A DNA stretch of 64,000 nt from Lacipirellulaceae bacterium (lineage in GTDB: Bacteria; Planctomycetota; Planctomycetia; Pirellulales; Lacipirellulaceae): NCBI GenBank assembly GCA_040218535.1, contig JAVJRG010000012.1:434001-498000 (forward strand), in the 5' to 3' direction. The notes beneath the pieces were generated by a model, which ran no database searches, was not told the DNA's origin, and saw only the letters and a list, made by a program, of their open reading frames with translations. Positions 34,901 through 41,651 of this stretch are shown piece by piece. Both the position numbers and the translations under genes were made by a program. Positions within the stretch are counted from its first letter, which is position 1; every line of letters begins with the position of its first letter.

Positions 34901-36021
34901 GACTGTCGATCGACATCGGTTGCAAAGATCTTGACGTCGGCAATCAACTCACGCGCTTGCAGTTGCTCGTGAATCAACATGGCTACCGTGTAAGCCTCCT
35001 CTCCGGTAGCACAAGCGGCAACCCAGATGCGTATGTCCCGTCTATTTCCTAAGTCATCGAGGAGTTTAGGAAATACTTCCTCTTCGAGTACCGCGAAGGC
35101 CGACTCGTCTCGAAAAAATCGCGTGACGTTCACCAACAGATCTTGATAGAACACACCCTGTTCATGTTCATCACTCAAGATCGATTTCAAGTAGGCCGGC
35201 ATTTCTTGGGAAGCAAGCTGTGCACGTCGTGCCAAGCGCCGCACAATCGTGCCCATCTTATAGTTGGTAAAATCTACTCCGTTTCGCGTTTGCAATAGCC
35301 TAAGCAAGTCGCTCACGTTCTGCTCATGCTCGCTAGGCAATTCTCCAGTGATGCCCTGCTCGGGATGACTGCCAGCCCGTTCTAGGGCTCGTGGAATCTC
35401 TTCTGGCAGCGCGACAAAGTCGATCGGGCTGCTGCTCATTGCCGATCGGGGCATACTTGAGAACTCAGCCGACTCGGGATCCTGCACCACAACCATACCT
35501 CCCGCATCGGCGATCGCTTTGGCTCCGCGACTGCCGTCACTCCCTGAGCCTGAAAGGATCACCGCGGCAGAACGCTCACCGAAATCTCTCGCCAAAGAAC
35601 AAAGAAAAGTGTTGATTGGCAGGACCATACGCTCAGAACGATCCGTGTCAGTCAACAGTAAGCGGCCACGGGAAATGATCATCTCCTTTCCAGGAGGGAT
35701 CACGTAGACGTGGTTCGCCTCGACCTCCATTCCATCATCAACCAGCGTAACCGGCATGAAGGTATGACGAGCGAGAATCGAATCGAGCGCGCTCTCGAAA
35801 TCCGGCGAGAGATGGGTCACAACCACAAACGACAGGCCGGGCTTCGCGGGCATCGCTTTGAAGAGCTTCTCAAGTGCAGACAGCCCCCCCGCAGAGGCAC
35901 CGATCCCGATCACGCGAAACTCAGCATCATTTGACGCTGGCGAAACCTGTTCTGATCCTGTTTCCGCGCGAACTTCAGTCGCTTTTGGGAGGCTTGTATC
36001 TTGGGTGGTGTCTGGCGTCAT
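31957..36021 (-). CDS. CheB-CheR-PAS-histidine kinase-receiver hybrid
   Basis: 1354 residues. Order: CheB methylesterase domain (about 35-220; IGASAGG with Ser, VTHLSP with His, GSGSDGSRG with Asp); CheR methyltransferase (about 225-490; ACATGEEAYTVAML, CRNMLIYL); a long coiled coil with repeated EELQSTNEEL/EELTASNEEL (about 690-750); two PAS domains (about 760-995; the second VAVDGRWLRVNDRL); HisKA with SHELRNPL; HATPase (NLLSNAVKYTP, GRGIDP, GLGVGLSLVKSLVEMHGG); and a C-terminal receiver (VEDQQDARE, phospho-Asp in LVDIHLPGLDG, Lys in VKPV). It appears complete and soluble. Such chimeras combine receptor-methylation enzymes with a two-component relay in the cytoplasm. The ATG is followed by an N-terminal disordered segment. 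Confidence 0.9.
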   Translation of the reverse strand: MTPDTTQDTSLPKATEVRAETGSEQVSPASNDAEFRVIGIGASAGGLSALEKLFKAMPAKPGLSFVVVTHLSPDFESALDSILARHTFMPVTLVDDGMEVEANHVYVIPPGKEMIISRGRLLLTDTDRSERMVLPINTFLCSLARDFGERSAAVILSGSGSDGSRGAKAIADAGGMVVVQDPESAEFSSMPRSAMSSSPIDFVALPEEIPRALERAGSHPEQGITGELPSEHEQNVSDLLRLLQTRNGVDFTNYKMGTIVRRLARRAQLASQEMPAYLKSILSDEHEQGVFYQDLLVNVTRFFRDESAFAVLEEEVFPKLLDDLGNRRDIRIWVAACATGEEAYTVAMLIHEQLQARELIADVKIFATDVDRQSLEFAAAGQYTSEQVAAVNAERLEQYFEETAEGTYRVNAELRRMLVFAKHDVLRDAPFTKIDLITCRNMLIYLEPSAQQKALSLFHFGLRSKGYLMLGSSETVGELQKEFSTTDTRASLFQKQRDISLLNKIRLSDPSPRSDSDVLKNRQVRRGQQLADQQIIAAFEQLASAHFPPSFFINESHELVYSTPGANEYLAPAEGRFKNNILEMVVPELRTVLNGALRRAMREDRTISMHGVSLGVGADSKVVNLRVSPQQAQLIEGTIYIASVEEQEDLAEVFQELDQDLVGSTEFENLQNELQMTRESLQSAIQELETSNEELQSTNEELTASNEELQSTNEELHSVNEELYTVNAEHQRKIGELSLLSEDVENLLQSVDVATMFLSEVLLIRKFTPGISAVFQVHEGDIGRSIESFTHTLDYPDLYNDLRSVVENHTRVEREVHSETGTRYLVRILPYLSTSSQDGVILSLIDLTMLDAERRKLHDSELRFRSTFENAAVGIAHVAVDGRWLRVNDRLCEIVEYSKEELLASDFQHITHPKDLDADLERYRSLIAGELSSYSIQKRYIKKSGKSVWINLTVSMQRDDEGKPLYAIAFVQDISKRKQFEAQLKSSIVGRDRFLATLSHELRNPLAAVLSAIRVTQKRSQEGLTRQEEVILRQSEQISRLLDDLLDVARITKNKLTLDRQRLDLNELARSATESFDSQRKDAGLELSLATPTKPVWVDVDRTRLMQVLENLLSNAVKYTPAEGKVRVVVQHDTNDAVLSVIDSGRGIDPDFLPLVFDMFVQSEHSQKQAHGGLGVGLSLVKSLVEMHGGQVDVESDGLGHGSRFIVRLPLAEQASQLTPRPQVELAAVDPCRVLIVEDQQDAREMMIELLELDGHEVTSAADGNQGLEAILSQRPDVALVDIHLPGLDGYQVARQVRSTIDSDSVYLVALTGFGGEKAHQEIMDAGFDEHLVKPVRPGDLNRVLAGRSGVGKR

Positions 36022-36328
36022 TGCCGCTGCACCCTAAAAGGAGATGGTTGTGAATGAGTCGCCCGACCTTCCACTACCCCCATCCTAGGGGATTTGCTGA
36101 CAAAAGGGTAGCTAAGCCGCTCGCCAATCTAAGAAGAGGGTCAAACGAAAAAAAGAATGCCGCCCAGCCCCAATCGCTCCCCTTTGTTGCCCCAAACGAC
36201 CAGAGCGGGCGGCATCTCTCGTTTATTCATCCTAGTTCCACAAACTAACGACTGTCGGTTTGTGGGAATCGCCTCGTCGCGCTCGAACACTGCTTCCTAG
36301 CGAACGCAACTGCGGCTTCTACTCATGC
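36022..36328. other. intergenic region between two signalling genes
   Basis: Contains a hairpin-like inverted pair ATGCCGCCC (36157-36165) and GGGCGGCAT (36207-36215), with a run of A at 36148-36154. It reads as an intrinsic terminator on the minus strand for the response-regulator operon. No ORF was seen. Confidence 0.5.
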
Positions 36329-36808
36329 TTAGAACTGAACTACAGGTTGAAACTCCCACGGGACGTTCCCGGCGTTAGCCGTGGTGGGGAATCGCACCGT
36401 AACCAGGAATTTCTGCAGCATCGCAAGGTGGGTCAGGAAGTCACGCCCCGCTTCATGCTTTAGCAGATAGCCGGCCACGTTCTGCTCGTAAGCCGCCATG
36501 CGATCTGCCTGATCATCGGAGGTCGTCAACACAAACACGATCGTGTGGTGTAGCTGCGCGTCGGCACGTAGTTCTTGCAAAAACTCCAAGCCGGTCATCC
36601 GTGGCATGTTCAAATCCAAGAGCACGAGAACCGGACCAGCAATCGCGGGCTTCTCTTCGGTGCCGCGTAACTGCTCCAGCGCTTCGATACCGTCTCGGGC
36701 AATCACCATTTCGTTGGCAACACCGGCCTTCTGAAAAGCCCGTTGCACTACGCGAATATCGACATCGTCGTCGTCGACTAGCAATACTGTGACTTCATCA
36801 TTGTACAT
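36329..36808 (-). CDS. response regulator, single receiver domain (Rcp1-like)
   Basis: 159 residues from ATG 36808. Acidic pocket VLLVDDDDVD, phospho-acceptor Asp in VLLDLNMPRM, Thr in VLTTSDDQAD and the Lys in AGYLLKHEAG. There is no output domain, as in the single-domain Rcp1-type regulators that pair with phytochrome-like kinases. It starts 52 bases after the kinase gene's stop on the same strand, so it is the likely partner. The frame is open to 36880, but the preceding codons overlap the kinase end and lack a start. A terminator hairpin follows. Confidence 0.9.
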   Translation of the reverse strand: MYNDEVTVLLVDDDDVDIRVVQRAFQKAGVANEMVIARDGIEALEQLRGTEEKPAIAGPVLVLLDLNMPRMTGLEFLQELRADAQLHHTIVFVLTTSDDQADRMAAYEQNVAGYLLKHEAGRDFLTHLAMLQKFLVTVRFPTTANAGNVPWEFQPVVQF

Positions 36809-36860
36809 AAGAGACCTCACTCTTGGGGAACGGTCGTAATTCGGTTCGTCGATCTCTATT

Positions 36861-37730
36861 TCAAGTTGCTGCCATACCACAGGCTGCTGCTAGTGCCTCA
36901 GCAGCGGGCGGTTCAAACGCTTTCTCTTCTGATTCGCTTCGCGACTCAGATAAAGTCGGCCAGGTAAAGTGGAACGTGCTACCGCGACCTTCTTCACTCT
37001 CAACCCAGATCCGTCCGCCGTGGTTTTCAACAATGCGTTTCACTAGCGCGAGTCCGATGCCACTGCTGTCAACTTCATCGCGACGCTTGAGTGTTTCAAA
37101 CATTCCAAACACTCGTTGCTGGTATTCCGGAGCGATCCCCGGGCCATCATCCACGACACGGAACTCCAACGCATAGCCGCGGTCGCAGACGACCACTTCC
37201 ACTTTCCCGGTTTCGCCCTCGTGGTGCTTTAGAGCGTTGTCAACCAGATTTCGAATGACCTGCGTTAGTGGTGAACGTTGCGTATAGAACGGCTTATCGT
37301 ATCCGTCGAAGCAGACGCGGAATCCCGCCGGCACGTCAAGCACACCAGCGATTTCTTCGACTAACTCTCTTGCGAGACAAGGTTCAGATTTGTGTTCACG
37401 CCGCGTCACTCGCGAGTATTCCAACATCCCCGACAACATGCGTTCCAGTCGTTTCGCGCGTCCTTCCAGTTGGGCCAAATCTTGCTTCGCCTGTTCGGTG
37501 GCAACGTCTTCGAGTTCCTCGCTGATAAAACCTGCGAGGTTGCTAATTGCCCTCAACGGAGATTTCAGATCGTGAGAAGCGGCATAAGTGAAATCGTCAA
37601 GCTCGCGATTTGTTTCCGCAAGCTCCGCGAGTGATTCCTTCAACTCGTCACGTGCGTGAAGCAACTCCAAATTCTTCGCCTGCAACTCTTCCTTTTCCGC
37701 TTCCAGCGACTCATTGAGTTGACGCTGCAA
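36861..37730 (-). CDS. histidine kinase, cytoplasmic half (split by in-frame TGA)
   Basis: 289 residues. A coiled coil (about 2-45) leads to HisKA with SHDLKSPLRAI (His53), then HATPase (NLVDNALKHH, DDGPGIAPEY, SSGIGLALVKRIVENHGG). The frame is the same as that of the membrane ORF upstream; a single TGA (37731-37733) separates the two. The only start available is a TTG immediately after that TGA, without a ribosome site. The coiled coil continues naturally from the membrane ORF (FELSFHAP then LQRQLNESLE). The most likely reading is one membrane kinase interrupted by CGA to TGA, or a sequencing error. Recoding is less likely. Confidence 0.8.
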   Translation of the reverse strand: MQRQLNESLEAEKEELQAKNLELLHARDELKESLAELAETNRELDDFTYAASHDLKSPLRAISNLAGFISEELEDVATEQAKQDLAQLEGRAKRLERMLSGMLEYSRVTRREHKSEPCLARELVEEIAGVLDVPAGFRVCFDGYDKPFYTQRSPLTQVIRNLVDNALKHHEGETGKVEVVVCDRGYALEFRVVDDGPGIAPEYQQRVFGMFETLKRRDEVDSSGIGLALVKRIVENHGGRIWVESEEGRGSTFHFTWPTLSESRSESEEKAFEPPAAEALAAACGMAAT

Positions 37731-38267
37731 TCAAGGTGCGTGGAAGGAGAGCTCAAATGGCTTTAAGTTGCTGACGAACTTCCAAGTGATCCAATTGAGA
37801 CCCATCAAGAAGATTGCCAGGAGCCGATAGGCCGGCCAAAAGAACATCACGATCGAAAACCCATAACCGCAGACAGCACACAACACAAAGATGAAGGCCA
37901 ACTGCATCAGCTTCTCATTGCGGTCACGTGGCTCCTCCGCCAAATAACAGCGCCGCCAGAACCAGTAGATGCAGAGGTAACCGACGATGACACTTGAAGT
38001 CAGAACGATCAGGGCCGCAATCCAAGGCCAGTCGGGGGTCCCCTCTGCCGTCTGCAGACAATGCACCCGCGGCATGTAGTTGCCATGATTGGTGAAGTAA
38101 TCCCCACCGAAAAAACTGCCAGAAGCAACAACTGGTCGACCCGCTTCAGCAGCCGCAGTTAGCGACTCGCCACTGCAGGTTGAGGCACTCACCAACTCGG
38201 TCGCAAAACCGGCAAGCAAAAGTGCAAACAGAATACGAACGCATAGCGTGCGCGCTGCCCCAAACAT
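37731..38267 (-). CDS. membrane sensor half of the split histidine kinase
   Basis: 178 residues. A signal-like helix (about 8-28) precedes an exported loop with Cys pairs (STCSGESL, VHCLQTAEGT) and GDYFTNHGNYMPRVHCL. Then come three or four membrane helices (WPWIAALIVLTSSVIVGYLCIYWF, LAFIFVLCAVCGYGFSIVMFF, YRLLAIFLMGLNWITWKF). It is cut by TGA just after FELSFHAP, and its frame continues into the kinase gene. On its own it would be a membrane protein without output. This supports it being the sensor portion of one gene. The ATG follows CCAAAC; no clear ribosome site is seen. Confidence 0.75.
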   Translation of the reverse strand: MFGAARTLCVRILFALLLAGFATELVSASTCSGESLTAAAEAGRPVVASGSFFGGDYFTNHGNYMPRVHCLQTAEGTPDWPWIAALIVLTSSVIVGYLCIYWFWRRCYLAEEPRDRNEKLMQLAFIFVLCAVCGYGFSIVMFFWPAYRLLAIFLMGLNWITWKFVSNLKPFELSFHAP

Positions 38268-38526
38268 GGCATGGACCTATAAACAGATCTCGGTGGGAGC
38301 GAACCGAAGCCTGGGGCAAAGGCAAGAGGGATTCGCAGAGTAATTACGGTTGGAAAGTAAGGTGGGATTCTTTAGGTGGGAGCCCGCTGCGGGGCTTAGA
38401 GAAGTCTAGAACGCAAGAGGAGCGGCAAGCCGAAAATCTCCCCGAAATGACGTTGCCTTTTGGCAACATTCCCGCATGACCAGAACAGCCTGAACTACAT
38501 TTGGGGTAATGACACCAGCAGAAAGT

Positions 38527-38550
38527 GAGAGCCCGCAACTGCGTGCGGGT
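38527..38550. terminator. hairpin after the M56 peptidase gene
   Basis: CCCGCA-ACTGCG-TGCGGG, a six-base stem next to the stop at 38551 on the minus strand. There is no U-run. Confidence 0.4.
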
Positions 38551-40935
38551 TCACTCTTCTACGGAAACCGGCTGCAGCTTCTCTACCAACGCCTTCGCCT
38601 CTTGCTCGTCGAATCCACTTGAGATTTGCAGCCGCTCGCCGATCACACCATTCAGCGTAGGCGCCATCAGCAGTTTGCCGTCCAACAACACCGCGACCCG
38701 TAAGTTCGGATCTCGCCCGCCGGCAAGCAGTTGCGTGGTCCGCTCCCGCATCCGCTTGGCTGCTGAGGGTTTCAGTTCGAGCAGGACATCCCAATGGCCA
38801 CCCCACTCAGACTTTTGCGCTTTCGTCTTGGCAATATCACGCTCCGTAAAAATGGGTCCCTCTTCAGAGAGCATGATCCACTGGCCATCGACATGATTCG
38901 GACGAAGCCTGAAAAGTCTTGGATCGTGATTGTTCCGAGCCACTTTGATCTCGTCCTGATCCAGCAACACTCGCGCCGTAAGAACTTCAAGCCCCTCCGC
39001 TTGCGGCTTAGCCGTGGGCGGCTCGCCCAAATCCACAGGCAACCCCTCAAACGCTACCCACTCAAAGCTTCGCGTCTGGAACTTCACCTTGGCAATATCC
39101 ACCAACTTCAAGTTAGCAAAACGATACTGCGTCTGATTGTTGACGCTCGCCGCGACGAAACCACGACGACGCGGCTCATACGCTTTACCGTTGCGATCAA
39201 CGGCAATAAGTCTTGCCTGAGCATCGGTGAAATCGTGCGAGACAATGAAGGTCGCCTCCCCCTCGCTTGATAGCAACCCGTCGGAAATCACCACTCCTTT
39301 GTTCAGAATACTCGTCGCGCCGGAGCCCCCCTCATTTTGAGCCATCGTCACCCAAGGCCCTCTCGCGACGCCAACCTCGAGACGAAACGGTTTGGTAATC
39401 TGATTCCTCTGAAATGTATGTGAGTAATAGTTCGCAGGGTGTTGCTTGCAATCAAGGACAATGGTCGCTGAGGAACGGTTACCTGGCGGTGTCATCCGCC
39501 ATCGTACTTTCACATTCTTTTCTAGACCTACGGTACGAAACACAAGTTGACGATCAGGTACTGGCGAGATGTTCGTTGTGAGGCGAATCGTAAAGGGAAC
39601 ATCTTCAATCGATTCGCCCTTGAGTCCCCACCATTGCGGTTTTGCCTCATCGTGTGTACCGATAGCCAACAGCTCAACCCTTCCCCGCTTTGCAAACTTC
39701 CGAATAGCAATCGGCTTGAGCTCCACTTGCTGCTTAGCTGTGAGCGATTGGCCTACGCCAGACGACTTCTTTGCTATTTCCTCACCACGCTCCGCCCACA
39801 CCAACGAACCGCTCACCAGTAAAACGCCTAGCATTATCAGAGCCCAAACCCCGCCACGCCCCACCGGCAGGGGCTCACCCATCGATTCGCCAAACAGTCT
39901 GGCAATCCGGCGGCGCAACTCACTAGGGCTCCTTCCGCTGGCCGCTGAAGCGGCCAGGCCTGCGTGTGAGATTGGTTTACCTGCGAGCTCGACGACCCTA
40001 AGTAGCGCATTTGCATAACGAAGTTGTTGATTCGCTGAATCGAGTTCGCTGCCGCATGCCAATTCGTCGCAGCAGTATTCGCGAAGTGTGCTGATCCGGC
40101 TGCTCAAGTACCAGAGTGCTGGGTTAAAAAACAGCACTGCTTCTGCCAATCGTTGCACGAGGTTGACCCACATATCCGCGCGGCGGACGTGGGCCAACTC
40201 GTGAGCGAGGATCATCTCCAACTCCGCAGTGGTCAGCCCCGCAAGTGCGCTACTGGGAAGCAGAATCATCGGTCGCAGCAGCCCGACGACCTTGGGTACG
40301 ATCACGCTCTCGCTCTGCTTGAGCATTGGCACAACACGAACGCGCCACTTGTGACTTAACTGCGCAACGAACTCGTGCAGCTTGCCGTGAGAGATCGTTT
40401 CACTTTGCTTTGCTAATCGTCCAGCGAGCCAGAACCCACGTAGTACGCGAATAAGCATGAAGGAAACCCCCAGCAAGTACGCACCGAGGAGCCAAGGAGC
40501 CCACGCCTGCCAGACCCCTGGTGGAGTGAACCGGGCCGCTGAAGCGGCACGGCCTGGCGCGGGCTGCGAAGTTGCTGGTTCTTCAATTCCGAGTTCAATG
40601 GGTTGGGCCGTCTGGGCGAAAGCAGAATCTTCAAACTCAAATCGATCTTCCGAGTGAAGTTCTTGCTCGCCGGGCAAATCGACTTGATGAACATTTTGGC
40701 CGTGCCGCTTCAGCGGCCCGGCGCTACCATCAAGAAACAAGAAGGTCACTGGTTCCAGCACGAGCCCAAACATCAGGGCGACCACACTGACCAAGTACTG
40801 CTTGGAAGCTGAGCGGATCGAATACGAAAAGCCCCAAACCAGCCCCGCCAACAACGCAAACTGCCAAAATGAATGAGCCAGCGTCATGCAGACCCGTGCC
40901 GCGAGATCTTCATGCAGTGAAAGCAGAGCGTTCAT
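38551..40935 (-). CDS. M56 (BlaR1/MecR1-like) metallopeptidase with SecD-like C-terminal domain
   Basis: 794 residues. The N-terminal third has membrane helices and the zinc peptidase motif HELAH in LAHELAHVRRADMW, then EYCCDELA. This is the BlaR1-type protease that cleaves a BlaI repressor; it overlaps the BlaI gene by 4 bases. Beyond a further membrane helix (about 365-382) lies a long extracytoplasmic beta-rich part. The last about 90 residues (DVLLELKPSAAKRMRERTTQL..., VAVLLDGKLLMAPTLNGVIGERLQISSGFDEQEAKAL) match the SecD P1 head pattern, usually found in SecDF. In-frame copies of a palindromic repeat lie in the peptidase part (39940-39962, 40534-40556, 40697-40719). Confidence 0.85.
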   Translation of the reverse strand: MNALLSLHEDLAARVCMTLAHSFWQFALLAGLVWGFSYSIRSASKQYLVSVVALMFGLVLEPVTFLFLDGSAGPLKRHGQNVHQVDLPGEQELHSEDRFEFEDSAFAQTAQPIELGIEEPATSQPAPGRAASAARFTPPGVWQAWAPWLLGAYLLGVSFMLIRVLRGFWLAGRLAKQSETISHGKLHEFVAQLSHKWRVRVVPMLKQSESVIVPKVVGLLRPMILLPSSALAGLTTAELEMILAHELAHVRRADMWVNLVQRLAEAVLFFNPALWYLSSRISTLREYCCDELACGSELDSANQQLRYANALLRVVELAGKPISHAGLAASAASGRSPSELRRRIARLFGESMGEPLPVGRGGVWALIMLGVLLVSGSLVWAERGEEIAKKSSGVGQSLTAKQQVELKPIAIRKFAKRGRVELLAIGTHDEAKPQWWGLKGESIEDVPFTIRLTTNISPVPDRQLVFRTVGLEKNVKVRWRMTPPGNRSSATIVLDCKQHPANYYSHTFQRNQITKPFRLEVGVARGPWVTMAQNEGGSGATSILNKGVVISDGLLSSEGEATFIVSHDFTDAQARLIAVDRNGKAYEPRRRGFVAASVNNQTQYRFANLKLVDIAKVKFQTRSFEWVAFEGLPVDLGEPPTAKPQAEGLEVLTARVLLDQDEIKVARNNHDPRLFRLRPNHVDGQWIMLSEEGPIFTERDIAKTKAQKSEWGGHWDVLLELKPSAAKRMRERTTQLLAGGRDPNLRVAVLLDGKLLMAPTLNGVIGERLQISSGFDEQEAKALVEKLQPVSVEE
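39940..39962. repeat. intragenic palindromic repeat, copy A
   Basis: GGCCGCTGAAGCGGCCAGGC inside the M56 gene, translated on the minus strand as AGLAASA. Confidence 0.65.
40534..40556. repeat. intragenic palindromic repeat, copy B
   Basis: GGCCGCTGAAGCGGCACGGC, the same 15-base core as copy A with similar flanks, translated as APGRAASAAR. Confidence 0.65.
40697..40719. repeat. intragenic palindromic repeat, copy C (inverted)
   Basis: GGCCGTGCCGCTTCAGCGGC is the reverse complement of the copy B pattern, translated as SAGPLKRHG. Confidence 0.65.
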
Positions 40936-41330
40936 GATTTCTGCTCCTTCGCCTTGCGATTGATTAGCTTGCGGATTTCGCCAATTTCCGCAGCATCAAG
41001 GTCGGTTGTTTCCAACAAATTCAACACCATCGCCTGCGGCGAGTCGTCGAAGAGCTTTTTTAAAAGGTCGCGTACCACGCCTCCGGTGACACTTTTCTTT
41101 TCGACCTTTGGCGAAAAGAGAAAAGCCTTGCCCTGCTTGCGGCGTTTCAAGAACCCCTTGCGATGCATGATGTTCAACATGGTTATCACGCTACTATGAG
41201 TGAGTGGCCTGTCCGCTCCAGCGGCCAGGCGCTCTCGCACTTCGCGCACCGCAAGCGGTGACTCCTCCCAAAGGATCTTGAGTAGTTCGAGTTCAAGGTC
41301 GGTCGGGTGTTCTGAAGGTGGTCGTGGCAT
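40932..41330 (-). CDS. BlaI/MecI-family transcriptional repressor
   Basis: 132 residues from ATG 41330. N-terminal winged helix (PTDLELELLKILWEESPLAVREVRERL, THSSVITMLNIMHRKGFLKRRKQGKAFLFSP), then a C-terminal dimerising helix pair with the cleavage-prone segment around DDSPQAMVLNLLE. It overlaps the following M56 peptidase gene by 4 bases (ATGA), the classical blaI-blaR1 arrangement. Palindromes upstream (CAACCACGC-TCC-GCGTGGTTG, about 41338-41358, and TAGTACTA at 41444-41451) are candidates for operators. Since no beta-lactamase is near, the target operon is probably elsewhere or just this pair. Confidence 0.9.
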   Translation of the reverse strand: MPRPPSEHPTDLELELLKILWEESPLAVREVRERLAAGADRPLTHSSVITMLNIMHRKGFLKRRKQGKAFLFSPKVEKKSVTGGVVRDLLKKLFDDSPQAMVLNLLETTDLDAAEIGEIRKLINRKAKEQKS

Positions 41331-41651
41331 GAAAGTACAACCACGCTCCGCGTGGTTGGCGATTCGAGTTCGTTGTTCCACCGAGCTGGTTAGTCGCCAG
41401 CGGGGAGCGATTCTTCAATGAGCCCTAACCACACGGAGTGTGGTAGTACTATCTTTTAATTCTTTCAACGTTTCTAACGCGAGCAGCAATCCGAGTCAAG
41501 CATAATCTTCTAATGAATTAAATCTTGGCGTTGAGACGGCAACAGACGTGTGCCTAAAAGAAGAGACTTTCGAGACTCCCCCAATAGCGGTAACCTATCA
41601 GGCACCGCCAGTCGCCTTCCCCGACCCCCTCCCCTCTCCCTCCTGTTTGCC
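41331..41651. promoter_or_regulatory. divergent regulatory region between blaI-type and ppc genes
   Basis: Holds the palindromes CAACCACGC-TCC-GCGTGGTTG (about 41338-41358) and CCACAC-GGA-GTGTGG, and the TAGTACTA box at 41444-41451. Past 41455 the sequence is more A+T-rich. No ORF was seen. Confidence 0.45.
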
